Source of the DNA: Methyloversatilis sp. RAC08
Lineage (GTDB): Bacteria; Pseudomonadota; Gammaproteobacteria; Burkholderiales; Rhodocyclaceae
Reading direction: 5' to 3'
DNA: 64,000 bases
NCBI RefSeq assembly: GCF_001713355.1
Contig: NZ_CP016448.1
Location: forward strand, 1,240,001-1,304,000
Shown: piece after piece, positions 54,898-64,000 of the stretch
Position numbering within the stretch: position 1 is the first letter of the stretch
Layout: each line of letters starts with the position of its first letter
Program-made: the position numbers and the translations under genes
Notes under the pieces: generated by a model
Seen by the model: only the letters and a program-made list of their open reading frames with translations
The model's database searches: none
What the model was told of the DNA's origin: nothing

Positions 54898-55434
54898 TCA
54901 GGCCGCCATCGGTGGCTTCGGCATCACCCAGGTGCCTGCGGTGGTCGGCAGTTCCTGCATCGTGATGGCACCGGTCGGGCACTTCTCGGCGCACTGGTTG
55001 CAGCCGGTACACGCTTCGACGAACACGCCGTGCAGCTGCTTCATCGCGCCGACGATGGCGTCCGACGGACACAGGCGGTAGCACTTGGTGCAGCCGATGC
55101 AGATCGCGTCCTCGATGACCGCGATCTTCGGCGCTTCATCCATATCGTCGTCGCCCAGCGTGATGCCGAGGTGTCCGGCGATCGCCAGCGCCACGACCTT
55201 GCCGCCCGGCGGGCAGCAGGTCGGCGACGCCTCGCCCTCGACGATGGCCTGCGCCGCACCTTCACATCCGGGGAAGCCGCACTGACCGCAATTGGCGGCC
55301 GGCAGCATGGCCACGATCTCTTCCACGCGGCTGTCGCCCTCGACGGCGAACTTGCGCGCCGCCACACCGAGCACGACGCCAAGACCTGAGCCGATGGCGG
55401 CCAGGCTCATCACTGCGGTGATCATCTGTTCCAT
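54898..55434 (-). CDS. rnfB: Rnf complex subunit RnfB (Fe-S)
   Basis: A 178-residue subunit. The N-terminal helix is followed by the cluster motif CGQCGFPGCEGAAQAI (with a second CC at about 73-74), then two ferredoxin motifs CIGCTKCYRLCPSDAI and CTGCNQCAEKCPTGAI. It accepts electrons from or passes them to soluble ferredoxin. Between rnfA (one base apart) and rnfC (four bases). Ends in a proline-rich tail. Confidence 0.94.
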   Translation of the reverse strand: MEQMITAVMSLAAIGSGLGVVLGVAARKFAVEGDSRVEEIVAMLPAANCGQCGFPGCEGAAQAIVEGEASPTCCPPGGKVVALAIAGHLGITLGDDDMDEAPKIAVIEDAICIGCTKCYRLCPSDAIVGAMKQLHGVFVEACTGCNQCAEKCPTGAITMQELPTTAGTWVMPKPPMAA

Positions 55435-55435
55435 T

Positions 55436-56026
55436 TCAGCCTCCTGCTGCGGGTACGAGCCCGGTGAAACCCATGAATGCCAGCGCCAGCAGGCTGGCCG
55501 TGACGAACGCGATCGGTGCGCCTTCGAAACTGTCCGGCACGCGCGCCAGCTGCAGGCGCTCGCGCAGACCGGCGAACAGCACCATCACCAGGGTGAAGCC
55601 GACGCCGGAGGCGAAGCCGGTCAGCACGCTCATGCCGACGCCGAGCGCGGACTGCGCATTGAGCAGCGGGATGCCGAGCACCGCGCAGTTGGTGGTGATC
55701 AGCGGCAGGTAGATGCCGAGCACGCGGTGCAGATCGGGTGTGGATTTGCGCATCGCCATTTCGACGAACTGCACGACTGCGGCAATGACGACGATGTAGG
55801 ACAGGATGCGCAGATAGCCCAGATCGAACGGCCGCAGCAGCGCGTACTCGAGCACCCAGGCCGCCAGCGCCGACAGCGTCATGACGAAGGTGGTGGCCAG
55901 CCCCATGCCGAAGGCGCTGTCGATCTTCTTCGACACGCCCATGAAGGGGCACAGGCCGAGGAAGCGGACCAGCACCACGTTGTTGACCAGCGCTATGCCG
56001 ATTACTGCAAGCAAGACATCACGCAT
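55436..56026 (-). CDS. rnfA: Rnf complex subunit RnfA
   Basis: A 196-residue membrane subunit starting [20 protein letters not shown] with six helices. It has the motifs [13 protein letters not shown] and [17 protein letters not shown], whose cysteines ligate the RnfA-RnfE iron-sulfur centre. First gene of rnfABCDGEH. CAAGGAGGTCGCA precedes the ATG at 56026. A sigma-54-type promoter match lies about 28-42 bases upstream. Confidence 0.95.
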   Translation of the reverse strand: MRDVLLAVIGIALVNNVVLVRFLGLCPFMGVSKKIDSAFGMGLATTFVMTLSALAAWVLEYALLRPFDLGYLRILSYIVVIAAVVQFVEMAMRKSTPDLHRVLGIYLPLITTNCAVLGIPLLNAQSALGVGMSVLTGFASGVGFTLVMVLFAGLRERLQLARVPDSFEGAPIAFVTASLLALAFMGFTGLVPAAGG

Positions 56027-56053
56027 TGCGACCTCCTTGTTGCAGGTCTCAAT

Positions 56054-56068
56054 GCATGCGGCGTGCCA
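56054..56068 (-). promoter_or_regulatory. Candidate sigma-54 promoter of rnfA
   Basis: On the minus strand TGGCAC-GCCGC-ATGC: the -24 box is exact and the -12 box differs by one base from TTGC, with the required GG-N10-GC spacing. The predicted start near 56043 leaves a short leader containing the ribosome binding site. Confidence 0.5.
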
Positions 56069-56304
56069 TGCCCGCGCCGACCTGGCGCAGCGCTGCCGTC
56101 GCCACCCGGCAGATCCGCCGCAACGGCCGTGCCGGCGCGACTTTCGGCCGCCGGGCGCGGATTCCGCTCGCCGATCCGGCAGCGCGGTGCGTGTCGTGCT
56201 GCGGCGCGTCGGCAACCCTACAAATTCGACATGACTTGTCTGACGATCGCGGCGCTCGCGACGCGTGGAAAAGCAAGTCTCTGATCCATATCAAGTTTTC
56301 AAAC

Positions 56305-56319
56305 TGGCCCGCAAGTTGC
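56305..56319 (+). promoter_or_regulatory. Candidate sigma-54 promoter of iscS
   Basis: TGGCCC-GCAAG-TTGC on the plus strand fits the -24/-12 consensus with one change and the GG-N10-GC spacing. The predicted start is near 56331, 28 bases before the iscS ATG. I found no NifA-type TGT-N10-ACA site in the 332-bp gap. Confidence 0.5.
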
Positions 56320-56358
56320 GTAGTCCCTGCAACACCCTTCCATGCAGGAGAGTCCGAC

Positions 56359-57567
56359 ATGAACCGCCCGATCTATCTGGACTACGCCGCCACCACACCC
56401 GTCGATCCGCGGGTGGTCGGAAAGATGATGCCCTGGCTGTTCGACAACTTCGGCAATCCGGCCAGCCGCTCGCATGCCTACGGCTGGGCCGCGGAAGAAG
56501 CGGTGGAACTGGCCCGCGAACAGGTGGCGGCGCTGGTCGGCGCCGATCCGCGTTCCATCGTGTGGACTTCCGGCGCCACGGAATCGAACAACCTGGCCAT
56601 CAAGGGCGCGATGCAGTTCCACGCCGGCCGAGGCAAGCATGTCGTGACCGTGAAGACCGAACACAAGTCGGTGCTCGACACGGTGCGCGAACTCGAACGC
56701 GCCGGCTGCGACGTGACGGTGCTCGACGTGCAGGAAAACGGTCTGCTCGACCTCGATGCATTCCGCGCCGCGCTGCGGCCGGACACGGTGATCGCGTCGG
56801 TCATGTTCGTGAACAACGAAACCGGCGTCATCCAGGACATCGCCGCGCTGGGCGCCATCTGCCGCGAAAAGGGCGTGCTGTTCCATGTCGATGGCGCGCA
56901 GGCAACCGGCAAGGTGCCGTTCAGTCTGGACGAGCTGCCGGTCGACCTGATGTCGCTGTCGGCACACAAGACCTACGGCCCGAAAGGCATCGGCGCGCTC
57001 TATGTCAGCCGCAAGCCGCGCGTGCGAATCGACGCCATCATCCACGGCGGCGGCCACGAGCGCGGCATGCGTTCCGGCACGCTGGCGACCCACCAGATCA
57101 TCGGCATGGGCGAAGCCTACTGGCTGGCACGCGACAGCATGGGCAGCGAGAACGAACGCATCCGCTCGCTGCGCGATCGCCTGATGAACGGGCTGATGGC
57201 CCTCGATCAGGTGTTCGTCAACGGCGACCTCGAACAGCGCGTGCCGCACAACCTCAACCTCAGCTTCAACTTCGTCGAAGGCGAATCGCTGCTGATGGGC
57301 ATGAAGGACGTCGCCGTGTCGTCCGGCTCGGCCTGCACCTCGGCCAGCCTGGAGCCGTCCTACGTACTGCGCGCCATGGGCCGCAGCGACGAACTTGCGC
57401 ACAGCTCGATCCGCTTCTCGATCGGCCGCTTCACGACGCAGCAGGAGGTCGATGCGGTGATCGAGAAAGTCAGCACTGCGGTGAACAAGCTGCGCGAACT
57501 GTCGCCACTGTGGGACATGCACAACGAAGGCATCGATCTGGCGACGGTTCAGTGGGCCAGTCACTGA
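56359..57567 (+). CDS. iscS: cysteine desulfurase IscS
   Basis: A 402-residue PLP enzyme. It has [17 protein letters not shown] near the N-terminus, the PLP lysine (Lys204, [12 protein letters not shown]), [10 protein letters not shown], and the catalytic loop cysteine (Cys326, [15 protein letters not shown]). It takes sulfur from cysteine and hands it to IscU for Fe-S assembly. It is the IscS rather than NifS branch by sequence. CAGGAGAG precedes the ATG. First gene of iscS-iscU-erpA-iscA-hscA-fdx, with no iscR in front. Confidence 0.96.
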   Translation: MNRPIYLDYAATTPVDPRVVGKMMPWLFDNFGNPASRSHAYGWAAEEAVELAREQVAALVGADPRSIVWTSGATESNNLAIKGAMQFHAGRGKHVVTVKTEHKSVLDTVRELERAGCDVTVLDVQENGLLDLDAFRAALRPDTVIASVMFVNNETGVIQDIAALGAICREKGVLFHVDGAQATGKVPFSLDELPVDLMSLSAHKTYGPKGIGALYVSRKPRVRIDAIIHGGGHERGMRSGTLATHQIIGMGEAYWLARDSMGSENERIRSLRDRLMNGLMALDQVFVNGDLEQRVPHNLNLSFNFVEGESLLMGMKDVAVSSGSACTSASLEPSYVLRAMGRSDELAHSSIRFSIGRFTTQQEVDAVIEKVSTAVNKLRELSPLWDMHNEGIDLATVQWASH

Positions 57568-57615
57568 GCGACTCAGGCAACACCCCTCACTCACCTCTTT
57601 CAGCGGAGAACCACC

Positions 57616-58023
57616 ATGGCATACAGCGACAAGGTGCTTGACCACTACGACAACCCGCGCAACGTCGGCGGCTACTCGAACCAGGACGAAGACGTCGGTA
57701 CCGGCATGGTCGGTGCCCCCGCCTGCGGCGACGTCATGAAGCTGCAGATCAAGGTCGGTGCCGACGGCATCATCGAAGACGCGAAATTCAAGACCTACGG
57801 CTGCGGCTCGGCGATAGCCTCGTCGTCGCTGGTGACCGAATGGGTCAAGGGCAAGACGCTCGACGAGGCACTGGCGATCAAGAACACCGAAATCGCCGAA
57901 GAGCTTGCACTGCCTCCGGTGAAGATCCACTGCTCCATCCTGGCCGAAGACGCGATCAAGGCCGCCGTCGCCGATTACCGCACCAAGCAGACCGCCGCCA
58001 ACACGGCCGTCGAAGGCGCCTGA
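57616..58023 (+). CDS. iscU: Fe-S scaffold IscU
   Basis: A 135-residue scaffold with the three cluster cysteines Cys37 ([14 protein letters not shown]), Cys63 ([13 protein letters not shown]) and Cys106 ([14 protein letters not shown]), and the HscA-binding LPPVK motif just before Cys106. It assembles [2Fe-2S] clusters from IscS sulfur and passes them on. Plain IscU length, so not the longer NifU. GCGGAGAACC precedes the ATG. Confidence 0.96.
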   Translation: MAYSDKVLDHYDNPRNVGGYSNQDEDVGTGMVGAPACGDVMKLQIKVGADGIIEDAKFKTYGCGSAIASSSLVTEWVKGKTLDEALAIKNTEIAEELALPPVKIHCSILAEDAIKAAVADYRTKQTAANTAVEGA

Positions 58024-58034
58024 AAGGACACGTC

Positions 58035-58412
58035 ATGAACACGCTGACCGAAAACACCCTCGCCGCGGCAACCCCGCCCGCCCTGTCGCCGATCACCTTC
58101 TGCGAAGCCGCTGCCAGCAAGGTGGCCGAAATGATTGCCGAAGAGGGCAATCCGGCACTGAAGCTGCGCGTCTATGTGACCGGCGGCGGCTGTTCCGGCT
58201 TCCAGTACGGCTTCGCCTTCGAAGAGACGGTGAACGAGGACGACACGCACATCGTGCAGTCCGGCGTCACGCTGCTCGCCGACTCGATGAGCCTGCAGTA
58301 CCTGATGGGCGCCGAGATCGATTTCGAGGACGGACTCGAAGGCTCGCGCTTCATCATCCGCAACCCGAACGCGACGTCGTCGTGCGGCTGCGGCAGTTCC
58401 TTCTCGATGTGA
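58035..58412 (+). CDS. erpA: A-type Fe-S carrier ErpA
   Basis: A 125-residue A-type carrier with [21 protein letters not shown] and the C-terminal CGCGSSF (three cluster cysteines). The stretch [22 protein letters not shown] is ErpA-like rather than IscA-like. An N-terminal extension of about 20 residues precedes the domain. It delivers [4Fe-4S] clusters to target enzymes. Twelve bases after iscU and 13 before iscA; an erpA inside an isc operon is unusual, as it is normally a separate gene. Confidence 0.93.
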   Translation: MNTLTENTLAAATPPALSPITFCEAAASKVAEMIAEEGNPALKLRVYVTGGGCSGFQYGFAFEETVNEDDTHIVQSGVTLLADSMSLQYLMGAEIDFEDGLEGSRFIIRNPNATSSCGCGSSFSM

Positions 58413-58425
58413 GCGGAGTCCGGCC

Positions 58426-58749
58426 ATGACCATCACCATCAGTGAAGCCGCGGCGCGGCACGTGCAGAAAAGTCTGACCAAACGCGGCCAGGGCGTCGGC
58501 CTGCGGCTGGCGGTGAAGACCAGCGGCTGTTCCGGGCTGGCCTACGCGCTTGAGTTCGCGGACGCCGCCGAGGCGGAGGACGTGCGCTTCGAAAGCCATG
58601 GCGTCACCGTGCTGGTCGATCCGAAAAGCCTGCCCTTTCTCGACGGCACCGAACTCGACTTCGTGCGTGAAGGCCTGAACGAAGGCTTCAAGTTCAACAA
58701 TCCCAACGTCAAGGCCGCCTGCGGCTGCGGCGAAAGCTTCGGCGTCTGA
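58426..58749 (+). CDS. iscA: A-type Fe-S assembly protein IscA
   Basis: A 107-residue IscA starting [17 protein letters not shown], with [15 protein letters not shown] and the terminal CGCGESF; the stretch [20 protein letters not shown] is diagnostic for IscA. It carries iron or clusters in the ISC pathway. It follows erpA directly and precedes hscA by 44 bases, the place where hscB normally sits. Confidence 0.95.
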   Translation: MTITISEAAARHVQKSLTKRGQGVGLRLAVKTSGCSGLAYALEFADAAEAEDVRFESHGVTVLVDPKSLPFLDGTELDFVREGLNEGFKFNNPNVKAACGCGESFGV

Positions 58750-58793
58750 AGCCTGCCGCGCCGGCGTCATCACCGAAACGGGAGCAGCCCATC

Positions 58794-60665
58794 ATGGCCT
58801 TGCTGCAGATTGCCGAACCGGGCCTCAGCGCCGCACCGCACCAGCACCGGCTGGCCGTGGGCATCGATCTGGGCACCACCAACTCGCTGGTCGCCACGGT
58901 GGCCAGCGGACTGTCGCGCGTGCTGCCCGACGCCGAAGGGCGCCGGCTGCTGCCCTCGGTGGTGCGCTACGCCGAGAGCGACATCGTCGTCGGCCACGCC
59001 GCGCAGGCGGCGCAAGTTGACGATCCGGGCAACACCATCGTGTCGGTGAAGCGCTTCATGGGCCGCACGCTGGCCGATCTCGACGCGTCGGTGCATACCC
59101 CCTACACGCTGGTGGACACGCCGGGCATGCTCAGTCTGGCCACTCGCAGCGGCGTGCGCTCGCCGGTCGAAGTGTCGGCCGACATCCTGCGTTCGCTGCG
59201 CCAGCGCGCCGAAGAGGGCCTGGGCGGCGACCTGGTGGGCGCCGTCATCACGGTGCCGGCCTATTTCGACGACGCGCAGCGTCAGGCCACCAAGGATGCG
59301 GCGCGCCTGGCCGGCCTCAATGTGCTGCGCCTGCTCAACGAACCCACGGCTGCCGCCATCGCCTACGGGCTGGATAACGCGGCGCAGGGCGTGTTCGCCA
59401 TCTACGATCTGGGCGGCGGCACCTTCGACATTTCGATCCTGAAGCTATCGCAGGGCATGTTCGAAGTGCTGTCCACCGCCGGCGATGCCGCGCTCGGCGG
59501 CGACGATTTCGACCATCGCATCGCCGACTGGCTGCGGCAGAACCTGGCACTCGCAGCGACCTCCGCCGGCGAGACGCGCATGATGCTGGCGCGGGCGCGG
59601 AGCGCCAAGGAGGCGCTGTCGAGTGCACCGGTGACATCGATCGCCGGCCAGCTGGACAATGGGCGCAGCTTCAGTTTCGAACTGACGCGCGAACAGTTCG
59701 AAAGCCTGACCGCCGATCTTGTGGCGCGCAGCATGGCGCCGGTACGGCGCGCGCTGCGCGACGCGGGCATCGCCGCCGACGAGGTCGACGGCGTGGTGCT
59801 GGTCGGCGGCTCGACCCGCATGCCGCAGGTGCGCGACGCGGTCGGGAAGCTGTTCCGCCGCGAACCGCTGAGCAACCTCGATCCGGACGAAGTGGTGGCA
59901 CTCGGCGCCGCCATGCAGGCCAATGTGCTCGCCGGCAACAACCCCGGCGGCGGCGACTGGCTGCTGCTCGATGTCTGTCCGCTGTCGCTCGGGCTGGAAA
60001 CGATGGGCGGGCTGGTCGAAAAGGTCATCCCGCGCAACACCACGCTGCCCGCCGCACGCGCGCAGGAATTCACCACCTACAAGGACGGCCAGACCGCGAT
60101 GGCGATTCACGTCGTGCAGGGCGAACGCGAGCTGGTGAGCGACTGCCGTTCGCTGGCGCGCTTCGAACTGCGCGGCATTCCGGCGATGGTTGCGGGGGCG
60201 CCGCGCATCCGCGTCACCTTCCAGATCGACGCCGACGGCATGCTGTCGGTGTCGGCTCGCGAACAGACCAGCGGCACCGAGGCGCACATCGAAATCAAGC
60301 CGTCCTACGGTCTGAGCGACACGCAGATCGCCGACATGCTGACCGACGCCTGGGGCAAGGCCGACGTCGACATGGCGGCGCGCATGCTGCGCGAGGCGCA
60401 GGTGGATGCCCGCCGTCTGGTCGATGCGACCGAAGCCGCGCTGGCCGAAGACGGCCACGCCCTGCTGACGCACGACGAATTCGTGGCCGTGCAGTCGGCG
60501 ATGTTCGCGCTGGCCGAAGAACTGGAAAGCGGCGGCGACCTGCAACGGCTCAAGCGCGCCAGCGAGGCGCTGAACACCGCCACCACCCACTTTGCCGGGC
60601 TGCGCATGGACGCCGGCATCCGCCGCGCGCTGTCCGGCACACGCATATCGGCGCTGCAGACATGA
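58794..60665 (+). CDS. hscA: Fe-S assembly chaperone HscA
   Basis: A 623-residue Hsp70 of the HscA branch. It has [49 protein letters not shown], and a substrate-binding domain ([16 protein letters not shown] onward) followed by the helical lid. The short N-terminal extension and lack of EEVD separate it from DnaK. It uses ATP to release clusters from IscU and normally works with the J-protein HscB, whose gene is absent here. Stop overlaps the fdx start. Confidence 0.94.
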   Translation: MALLQIAEPGLSAAPHQHRLAVGIDLGTTNSLVATVASGLSRVLPDAEGRRLLPSVVRYAESDIVVGHAAQAAQVDDPGNTIVSVKRFMGRTLADLDASVHTPYTLVDTPGMLSLATRSGVRSPVEVSADILRSLRQRAEEGLGGDLVGAVITVPAYFDDAQRQATKDAARLAGLNVLRLLNEPTAAAIAYGLDNAAQGVFAIYDLGGGTFDISILKLSQGMFEVLSTAGDAALGGDDFDHRIADWLRQNLALAATSAGETRMMLARARSAKEALSSAPVTSIAGQLDNGRSFSFELTREQFESLTADLVARSMAPVRRALRDAGIAADEVDGVVLVGGSTRMPQVRDAVGKLFRREPLSNLDPDEVVALGAAMQANVLAGNNPGGGDWLLLDVCPLSLGLETMGGLVEKVIPRNTTLPAARAQEFTTYKDGQTAMAIHVVQGERELVSDCRSLARFELRGIPAMVAGAPRIRVTFQIDADGMLSVSAREQTSGTEAHIEIKPSYGLSDTQIADMLTDAWGKADVDMAARMLREAQVDARRLVDATEAALAEDGHALLTHDEFVAVQSAMFALAEELESGGDLQRLKRASEALNTATTHFAGLRMDAGIRRALSGTRISALQT

Positions 60666-60994
60666 GCCGGATCACCGTACTGCCTCATCCGCAGCTGTGC
60701 CCGACCGGCACCAGCTTCGACGCCGCAGCCGGCACGACCGTGTGCGATGCGCTGCTGGCGCACGACATTGCGATCGAGCATGCGTGCGAAAAGGTGGCCG
60801 CCTGCGCGACCTGCCACATCTACGTGCGCCAGGGCGGGTCGTCGGTCAATGTGCCGGACGATGACGAAGAGGACCAGCTCGATGACGCCTGGGGCCTTGA
60901 AGCCGCATCCAGACTGGCCTGCTGCGTCCGTCTGGGCAACGCGGATCTGACCATCGAACTGCCGATGCACACGCGCAACCTCGCGCGCGAGTGA
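60662..60994 (+). CDS. fdx: ISC-type [2Fe-2S] ferredoxin
   Basis: A 110-residue adrenodoxin-like ferredoxin with cluster cysteines Cys42, Cys48, Cys51 ([10 protein letters not shown]) and Cys87 or 88 (RLACCVRLG), plus an acidic patch [18 protein letters not shown] for partner binding. It supplies electrons during cluster assembly. The ATG overlaps the hscA stop codon; it is the last gene before a strong terminator. Confidence 0.95.
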   Translation: MSRITVLPHPQLCPTGTSFDAAAGTTVCDALLAHDIAIEHACEKVAACATCHIYVRQGGSSVNVPDDDEEDQLDDAWGLEAASRLACCVRLGNADLTIELPMHTRNLARE

Positions 60995-61036
60995 AACGCC
61001 CGGATGTCCGGGCGCGTTGAAGCGGGCACTTTCGGT

Positions 61037-61067
61037 GCGCGGCGAGAAGTTTCGCCGCGCCCTTTTT
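61037..61067 (+). terminator. Intrinsic terminator of the isc operon
   Basis: Nine-base arms GCGCGGCGA (61037-61045) and TCGCCGCGC (61052-61060) with a 6-base loop, followed by CCTTTTT. A smaller perfect hairpin (60997-61014, 8-bp arms) lies just upstream after the fdx stop. Confidence 0.85.
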
Positions 61068-61079
61068 CCGGCTGCCGGC

Positions 61080-61322
61080 CTACCACTCCTTCTGCATGCC
61101 CCACGGATGCGAACCGGGCACCAGTTCCACCTTCAATCCCTTCTTCGCGATGTCGTCGAGCGTCCGGTAGAAGGTCGCTTCGTGCATCAGCGTGCCCTTG
61201 GTGGTGTACAGCGCGACATACTTCGACGGCAGGTCGACCTCGATGACGAAATCGCCACCCGGGTCCTGCACGCTGCGCGCCTTGCCGTTCCAGTCGATGA
61301 AATAGCCGTTTTCACTGGTCAT
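61080..61322 (-). CDS. small conserved hypothetical protein
   Basis: An 80-residue soluble protein starting MTSENGYFIDWNGKAR, with several aromatic and charged residues (KYVALYTTKGTLMHEATFYR) and no motif I recognise. It overlaps the end of the ohr gene by 11 bases on the same strand, so it is probably translated with it. Possibly a partner in peroxide defence by position only. Confidence 0.7.
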   Translation of the reverse strand: MTSENGYFIDWNGKARSVQDPGGDFVIEVDLPSKYVALYTTKGTLMHEATFYRTLDDIAKKGLKVELVPGSHPWGMQKEW

Positions 61323-61773
61323 CGCATGTCTCCCGGTTCCAAGCCGTCGCCGGTGCTTCGAGCACCGCGACCGCACTGACGGTGACGTTGTTCTTTGTCG
61401 CATCGGTATACGGACACACCTTCAGCGCGCGCTCGACCAGCGAGTCGGCGGTCGGCTGGTCGATGCCGTGCAGCACCGTGGTGAAGCGGATCGCCATGCG
61501 GTAGGCCTCCTCGAAGTTCTTGAACAGCGACAGCTCGGCCTCGACCATGCAGCCCTTCACCGGCAGCCGGTCGGCGCGCACGATGTGCCGCACGGAGTTC
61601 TCGAAACAGGCGGCCCAGGCGGCCGCGAAAAGCTGCTCCGGATTGCTGCCGGGTTTCTTGCCACCCATTTCCGGCGGCGCGGCGAGGTCGAGTTTCAATG
61701 TGCCGTCTTCGCTCTGCACGCGGCCGTTGCGGCCGCCCTGGCTGAAGACGCGGGTTTTGTAGATGAGGTCCAT
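61312..61773 (-). CDS. OsmC/Ohr-family peroxidase
   Basis: A 153-residue protein with the two redox cysteines of the family, Cys56 (AAWAACFENS) and Cys120 (LKVCPYTDATKNN). Spacing and context fit the Ohr branch, which reduces organic hydroperoxides using lipoylated proteins. KTRVFSQGGRNGRVQSEDG at the N-terminus is usual. Lies between selO and the small protein on the same strand. Confidence 0.9.
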   Translation of the reverse strand: MDLIYKTRVFSQGGRNGRVQSEDGTLKLDLAAPPEMGGKKPGSNPEQLFAAAWAACFENSVRHIVRADRLPVKGCMVEAELSLFKNFEEAYRMAIRFTTVLHGIDQPTADSLVERALKVCPYTDATKNNVTVSAVAVLEAPATAWNRETCDDQ

Positions 61774-61805
61774 GACAGCTCCCGGTTGAAAGAACAGTTG
61801 CGTCG

Positions 61806-63317
61806 TCAGCTCGAACAGCTGACCGACATGGCGCCCGCCCAGTCCGGCGGCGGCGCGGCGTAATGCGCACGGTCCGGCTGGTCGTCGAAGGGCCTGCGCA
61901 GACAGTCGAGCAGCCCGCGCACTTCGCCGAAATCACCGTCGCGCGCGCGGCGGATCGCCGACTCGGCCATCCAGTTGCGCAGCACATAGCGCGGATTGAC
62001 CGCGCGCATCGCCGGCTGGCGCACCGCATCGCGACTGCCTTCGCGGGCGAGTCGCGCACGCCAGCCGAGCAGCCAGGCGTCGCACGCCTCGCGGTCGGCG
62101 AACAGGTCGCGCAGCGGCGCGTCAATTAAGGCGCGCGACTCGCGCAGAACCGCTCCGGGCAGACTGGACAGCGCGCGGAAGAACAGCGTGTAGTCGATGC
62201 GCTCAAGCTGCAGCAGACCGAGCGTGGCGCCGATGAAGTCGGCATCGCCGGGCAGCGGCGTCGCAAGGCCGAGGCGGGCCCGCATCCGTTGCGCGAAGTG
62301 CGCGTCGAAGGTGGGCGTGAAGTGGTCGTCGACCAGCGCACGCGTGATGTCGGGATGGCCGATCAGCGGCCCCAGGGCGTCGGCCAGCGCGTACAGATTC
62401 CACAGGCCGATGCGCGGCTGCGCGCGAAAGGCGTAGCGCCCGTACGTGTCGGAGTGATTGCAGATGTGTCCGGCGTCGAACGTTTCCATGAAGCCGAACG
62501 GGCCGTAGTCCAGCGTCAGGCCGAGGATGGACATGTTGTCGGTATTCATCACGCCGTGCATGAAGCCGATCGCCTGCCAGTGCGCGATCGTTTCGCCGGT
62601 GCGGCGGGCGACGTCGGCCAGCAGCGCTTCGAACGGTTTCGGCGCATCGTGCAAATGCGGCAGGAAGCCGTCGATCACGTGATCGGCCAGCGTACGCAGG
62701 CTGGCGACATCGTCCTTGTCGGCGAAGTATTCGAAACTGCCGAAGCGCACGAAGCTGGGCGCGATGCGCGTCACCACCGCAGCCGTTTCCATCGTTTCAC
62801 GCTGCACCGGCAACGACGAGCCGATGACGCACAGCGCGCGCGTGGTCGGTATGCCGAGCGCGGCCATCGCCTCGGAACAGAGGAATTCGCGGATCGACGA
62901 ACGCAGCACCGCTCGACCGTCGGCGAAGCGCGCGTACGGCGTCGGCCCCGCCCCCTTGAGCTGCAGCTCCAGTGTGCCGGACGGCGTACGCACGCCGCCG
63001 AGCAGGTGGGCGCGGCCGTCGCCCAGACGCCCCGACCAGCTGCCGAACTGGTGGCCGCCATAGACCGCCGCCAACGGGTCGCTGCCGCGCAGCAGCGTGT
63101 TGCCGGCGAAGACGTCGACGAAGGCCGGGCGCGCCAGTTCGCGCGCGTCGAGGCCGATCAGCGCCGCCGCATCGTCGCTCGCGGCCACCACGTGCGGCGC
63201 CGGCAAGGACGACGGCGACAGCCGCGAATGGAAGGCGGCAGGCAGCCGCGCGTAGCGGTTGTCGAAGGCGAGCGCTTCGAGCGCAAGACCGGGCGGCGGA
63301 TTCGGGGGTGCGTTCAT
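61806..63317 (-). CDS. selO: protein AMPylase SelO (YdiU family)
   Basis: A 503-residue pseudokinase-fold AMP-transferase. It has AVYGGHQFGSWSGRLGDGRA, LQLKGAGPTPYARFADGRAV, SSIREFLCSEAM, HGVMNTDNMSILG and DYGPFGFMETFDAG. It transfers AMP from ATP to protein side chains in redox stress. The C-terminus ends SVSCSS, the cysteine form of the tail that carries selenocysteine in animals. ATG 63317 is preferred to an upstream reading. It is first in a small operon with ohr, consistent with oxidative defence. Confidence 0.93.
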   Translation of the reverse strand: MNAPPNPPPGLALEALAFDNRYARLPAAFHSRLSPSSLPAPHVVAASDDAAALIGLDARELARPAFVDVFAGNTLLRGSDPLAAVYGGHQFGSWSGRLGDGRAHLLGGVRTPSGTLELQLKGAGPTPYARFADGRAVLRSSIREFLCSEAMAALGIPTTRALCVIGSSLPVQRETMETAAVVTRIAPSFVRFGSFEYFADKDDVASLRTLADHVIDGFLPHLHDAPKPFEALLADVARRTGETIAHWQAIGFMHGVMNTDNMSILGLTLDYGPFGFMETFDAGHICNHSDTYGRYAFRAQPRIGLWNLYALADALGPLIGHPDITRALVDDHFTPTFDAHFAQRMRARLGLATPLPGDADFIGATLGLLQLERIDYTLFFRALSSLPGAVLRESRALIDAPLRDLFADREACDAWLLGWRARLAREGSRDAVRQPAMRAVNPRYVLRNWMAESAIRRARDGDFGEVRGLLDCLRRPFDDQPDRAHYAAPPPDWAGAMSVSCSS

Positions 63318-63536
63318 GTCGGGCCTGTTGTCATCAGCCTGACCTAGCAAGAATCGCGCACGCCCGCGCAGCAGCCGGTCGGCGCACGACTGCACGCCGG
63401 CGATGTGCCAAACACGACAAAGCCGACGTCGCGTCCGCCCTTCACCACCACAGCGCTGCCGTCCGGCGCGCCGGGGCGCCGTGGAACGATGCTTGCTCGA
63501 CGCCCCTCATGTGATTGCCACCGTGAGGACCGCACC

Positions 63537-64000
63537 ATGCTGGATACCCTGATCGTCGGCGCCGGACTGTGCGGCCTGAGCATCGCCGGCCGGCTGCAAT
63601 CGGCCGGACGCGACTTTCTGCTGATCGATGCGCGACCGCGCGCCGGCGGGCGCATCGAAACCGTGCCGGGCGCGGCCGGCAAGGCAGCGCTCGACCTCGG
63701 GCCCGGCTGGTACTGGCCGCAGACGCAACCGCGCATGGTGAAGCTGCTCGCCGAACTCGGGCTTGACGGACATGCGCAGCACGACAGCGGCCTCATCCTG
63801 CATCTGGCCAGCACGGATTCGAGTCCGGAAGCGCTGGCCCAGAATGGCGTGCACAACGGTGCGCACCGCGTCATCGGCGGCATGGGCGCCATCGTCGAAG
63901 CGCTGGTGCAGCGGCTGGCGCCCGACCGCCTGCGCACCGGCTGCAGGCTGCTGCGACTGGTCGACCGCGGCGACTTCGTCGAGGCGCACTGCCGCAGTCC
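63537..64000 (+). CDS. FAD-dependent amine oxidase-like protein (cut by window end)
   Basis: Only the first ~154 residues are present. They start MLDTLIVGAGLCGLSIAGRL, a dinucleotide-binding motif (GAGLCG) for FAD, followed by IDARPRAGGRIETV, the second FAD motif of flavin amine oxidases, and LDLGPGWYWPQTQPRM. The frame is open to 64000 and continues outside. The substrate cannot be judged. GTGAGGACCGC precedes the ATG; divergent from selO. Confidence 0.85.
   Translation, partial: MLDTLIVGAGLCGLSIAGRLQSAGRDFLLIDARPRAGGRIETVPGAAGKAALDLGPGWYWPQTQPRMVKLLAELGLDGHAQHDSGLILHLASTDSSPEALAQNGVHNGAHRVIGGMGAIVEALVQRLAPDRLRTGCRLLRLVDRGDFVEAHCRS

Noticed and set aside
56069-56304. NifA upstream activator sites between rnf and isc
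   Set aside because: I searched for TGT-N10-ACA by eye and found none with both halves, so nitrogen-fixation control remains unproven.

Overview
The window is GC-rich, densely packed bacterial chromosome. Family content (GroESL under CIRCE, Rnf complex, ISC genes with ErpA, PEP-CTERM proteins, KatE, ECF42 sigma factor, MocR regulator) suggests a betaproteobacterium, most likely of the Rhodocyclales/Burkholderiales type (something like Methyloversatilis). That placement is inference from gene families; no rRNA gene is present.

Layout. 1-3000: a more AT-rich edge next to tRNA-Phe, then a TctD/TctE-like two-component operon. 3321-5513: groES-groEL with a perfect CIRCE operator, a good sigma-70 promoter and a strong terminator. 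5541-8000: a REP array and a PAS/GGDEF diguanylate cyclase. 8122-10854: a VOC protein, two YCII/DGPF proteins and an ECF42 sigma factor. 11146-12287: exported MsrB and MsrA. 12379-12872: the largest REP array. 12875-21705: a glycine-zipper protein, GT8 glycosyltransferase, PEP-CTERM gene and pseudogene, KatE, a hydrolase, a DUF3309 peptide, a lipoprotein sugar dehydrogenase and a DUF2177 protein. 21731-22073: a third REP array. 22097-27144: acyl-CoA ligase, MetX-like hydrolase, a nonsense-split membrane gene, another PEP-CTERM protein and ferredoxin-NADP reductase. 27155-29650: the alkylation-repair set alkA / ada-alkB with a candidate Ada box. 30148-35709: MocR regulator, then a molybdopterin oxidoreductase, 7Fe-type ferredoxin and adrenodoxin-reductase-like flavoprotein. 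35843-43170: TetR-controlled RND efflux system with two palindromic operator candidates. 43225-48073: membrane-bound sigma-54 activator, interrupted REP, YegD-like Hsp70 and a VTT-rhodanese fusion.

48194-61067 is the most coherent block. rnfABCDGEH runs leftward and continues, with overlapping start/stop codons, into a tandem nitroreductase (SagB-like) gene and a rhodanese-ankyrin gene. Divergently, iscS-iscU-erpA-iscA-hscA-fdx runs rightward to a terminator. The 332-bp gap between them carries a sigma-54-type (-24/-12) promoter match in each direction, so the electron-transfer complex and the Fe-S assembly genes are plausibly co-induced, as in nitrogen-fixation regions. rnfC carries an apparent frameshift near its 5' end, and the isc operon lacks iscR and hscB.

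61080-64000 holds selO-ohr-small protein (leftward) and the start of an FAD oxidoreductase cut by the window end.

The most unusual sequence structure is the recurrent REP family (head CTGTGGGAGC, palindromic core GCGGCGGCCTCGCCGC). At several loci the head plus a locus-specific spacer is amplified into short tandem arrays (13, 16, 16, 18 and 20 bp units), each ending in a complete REP.
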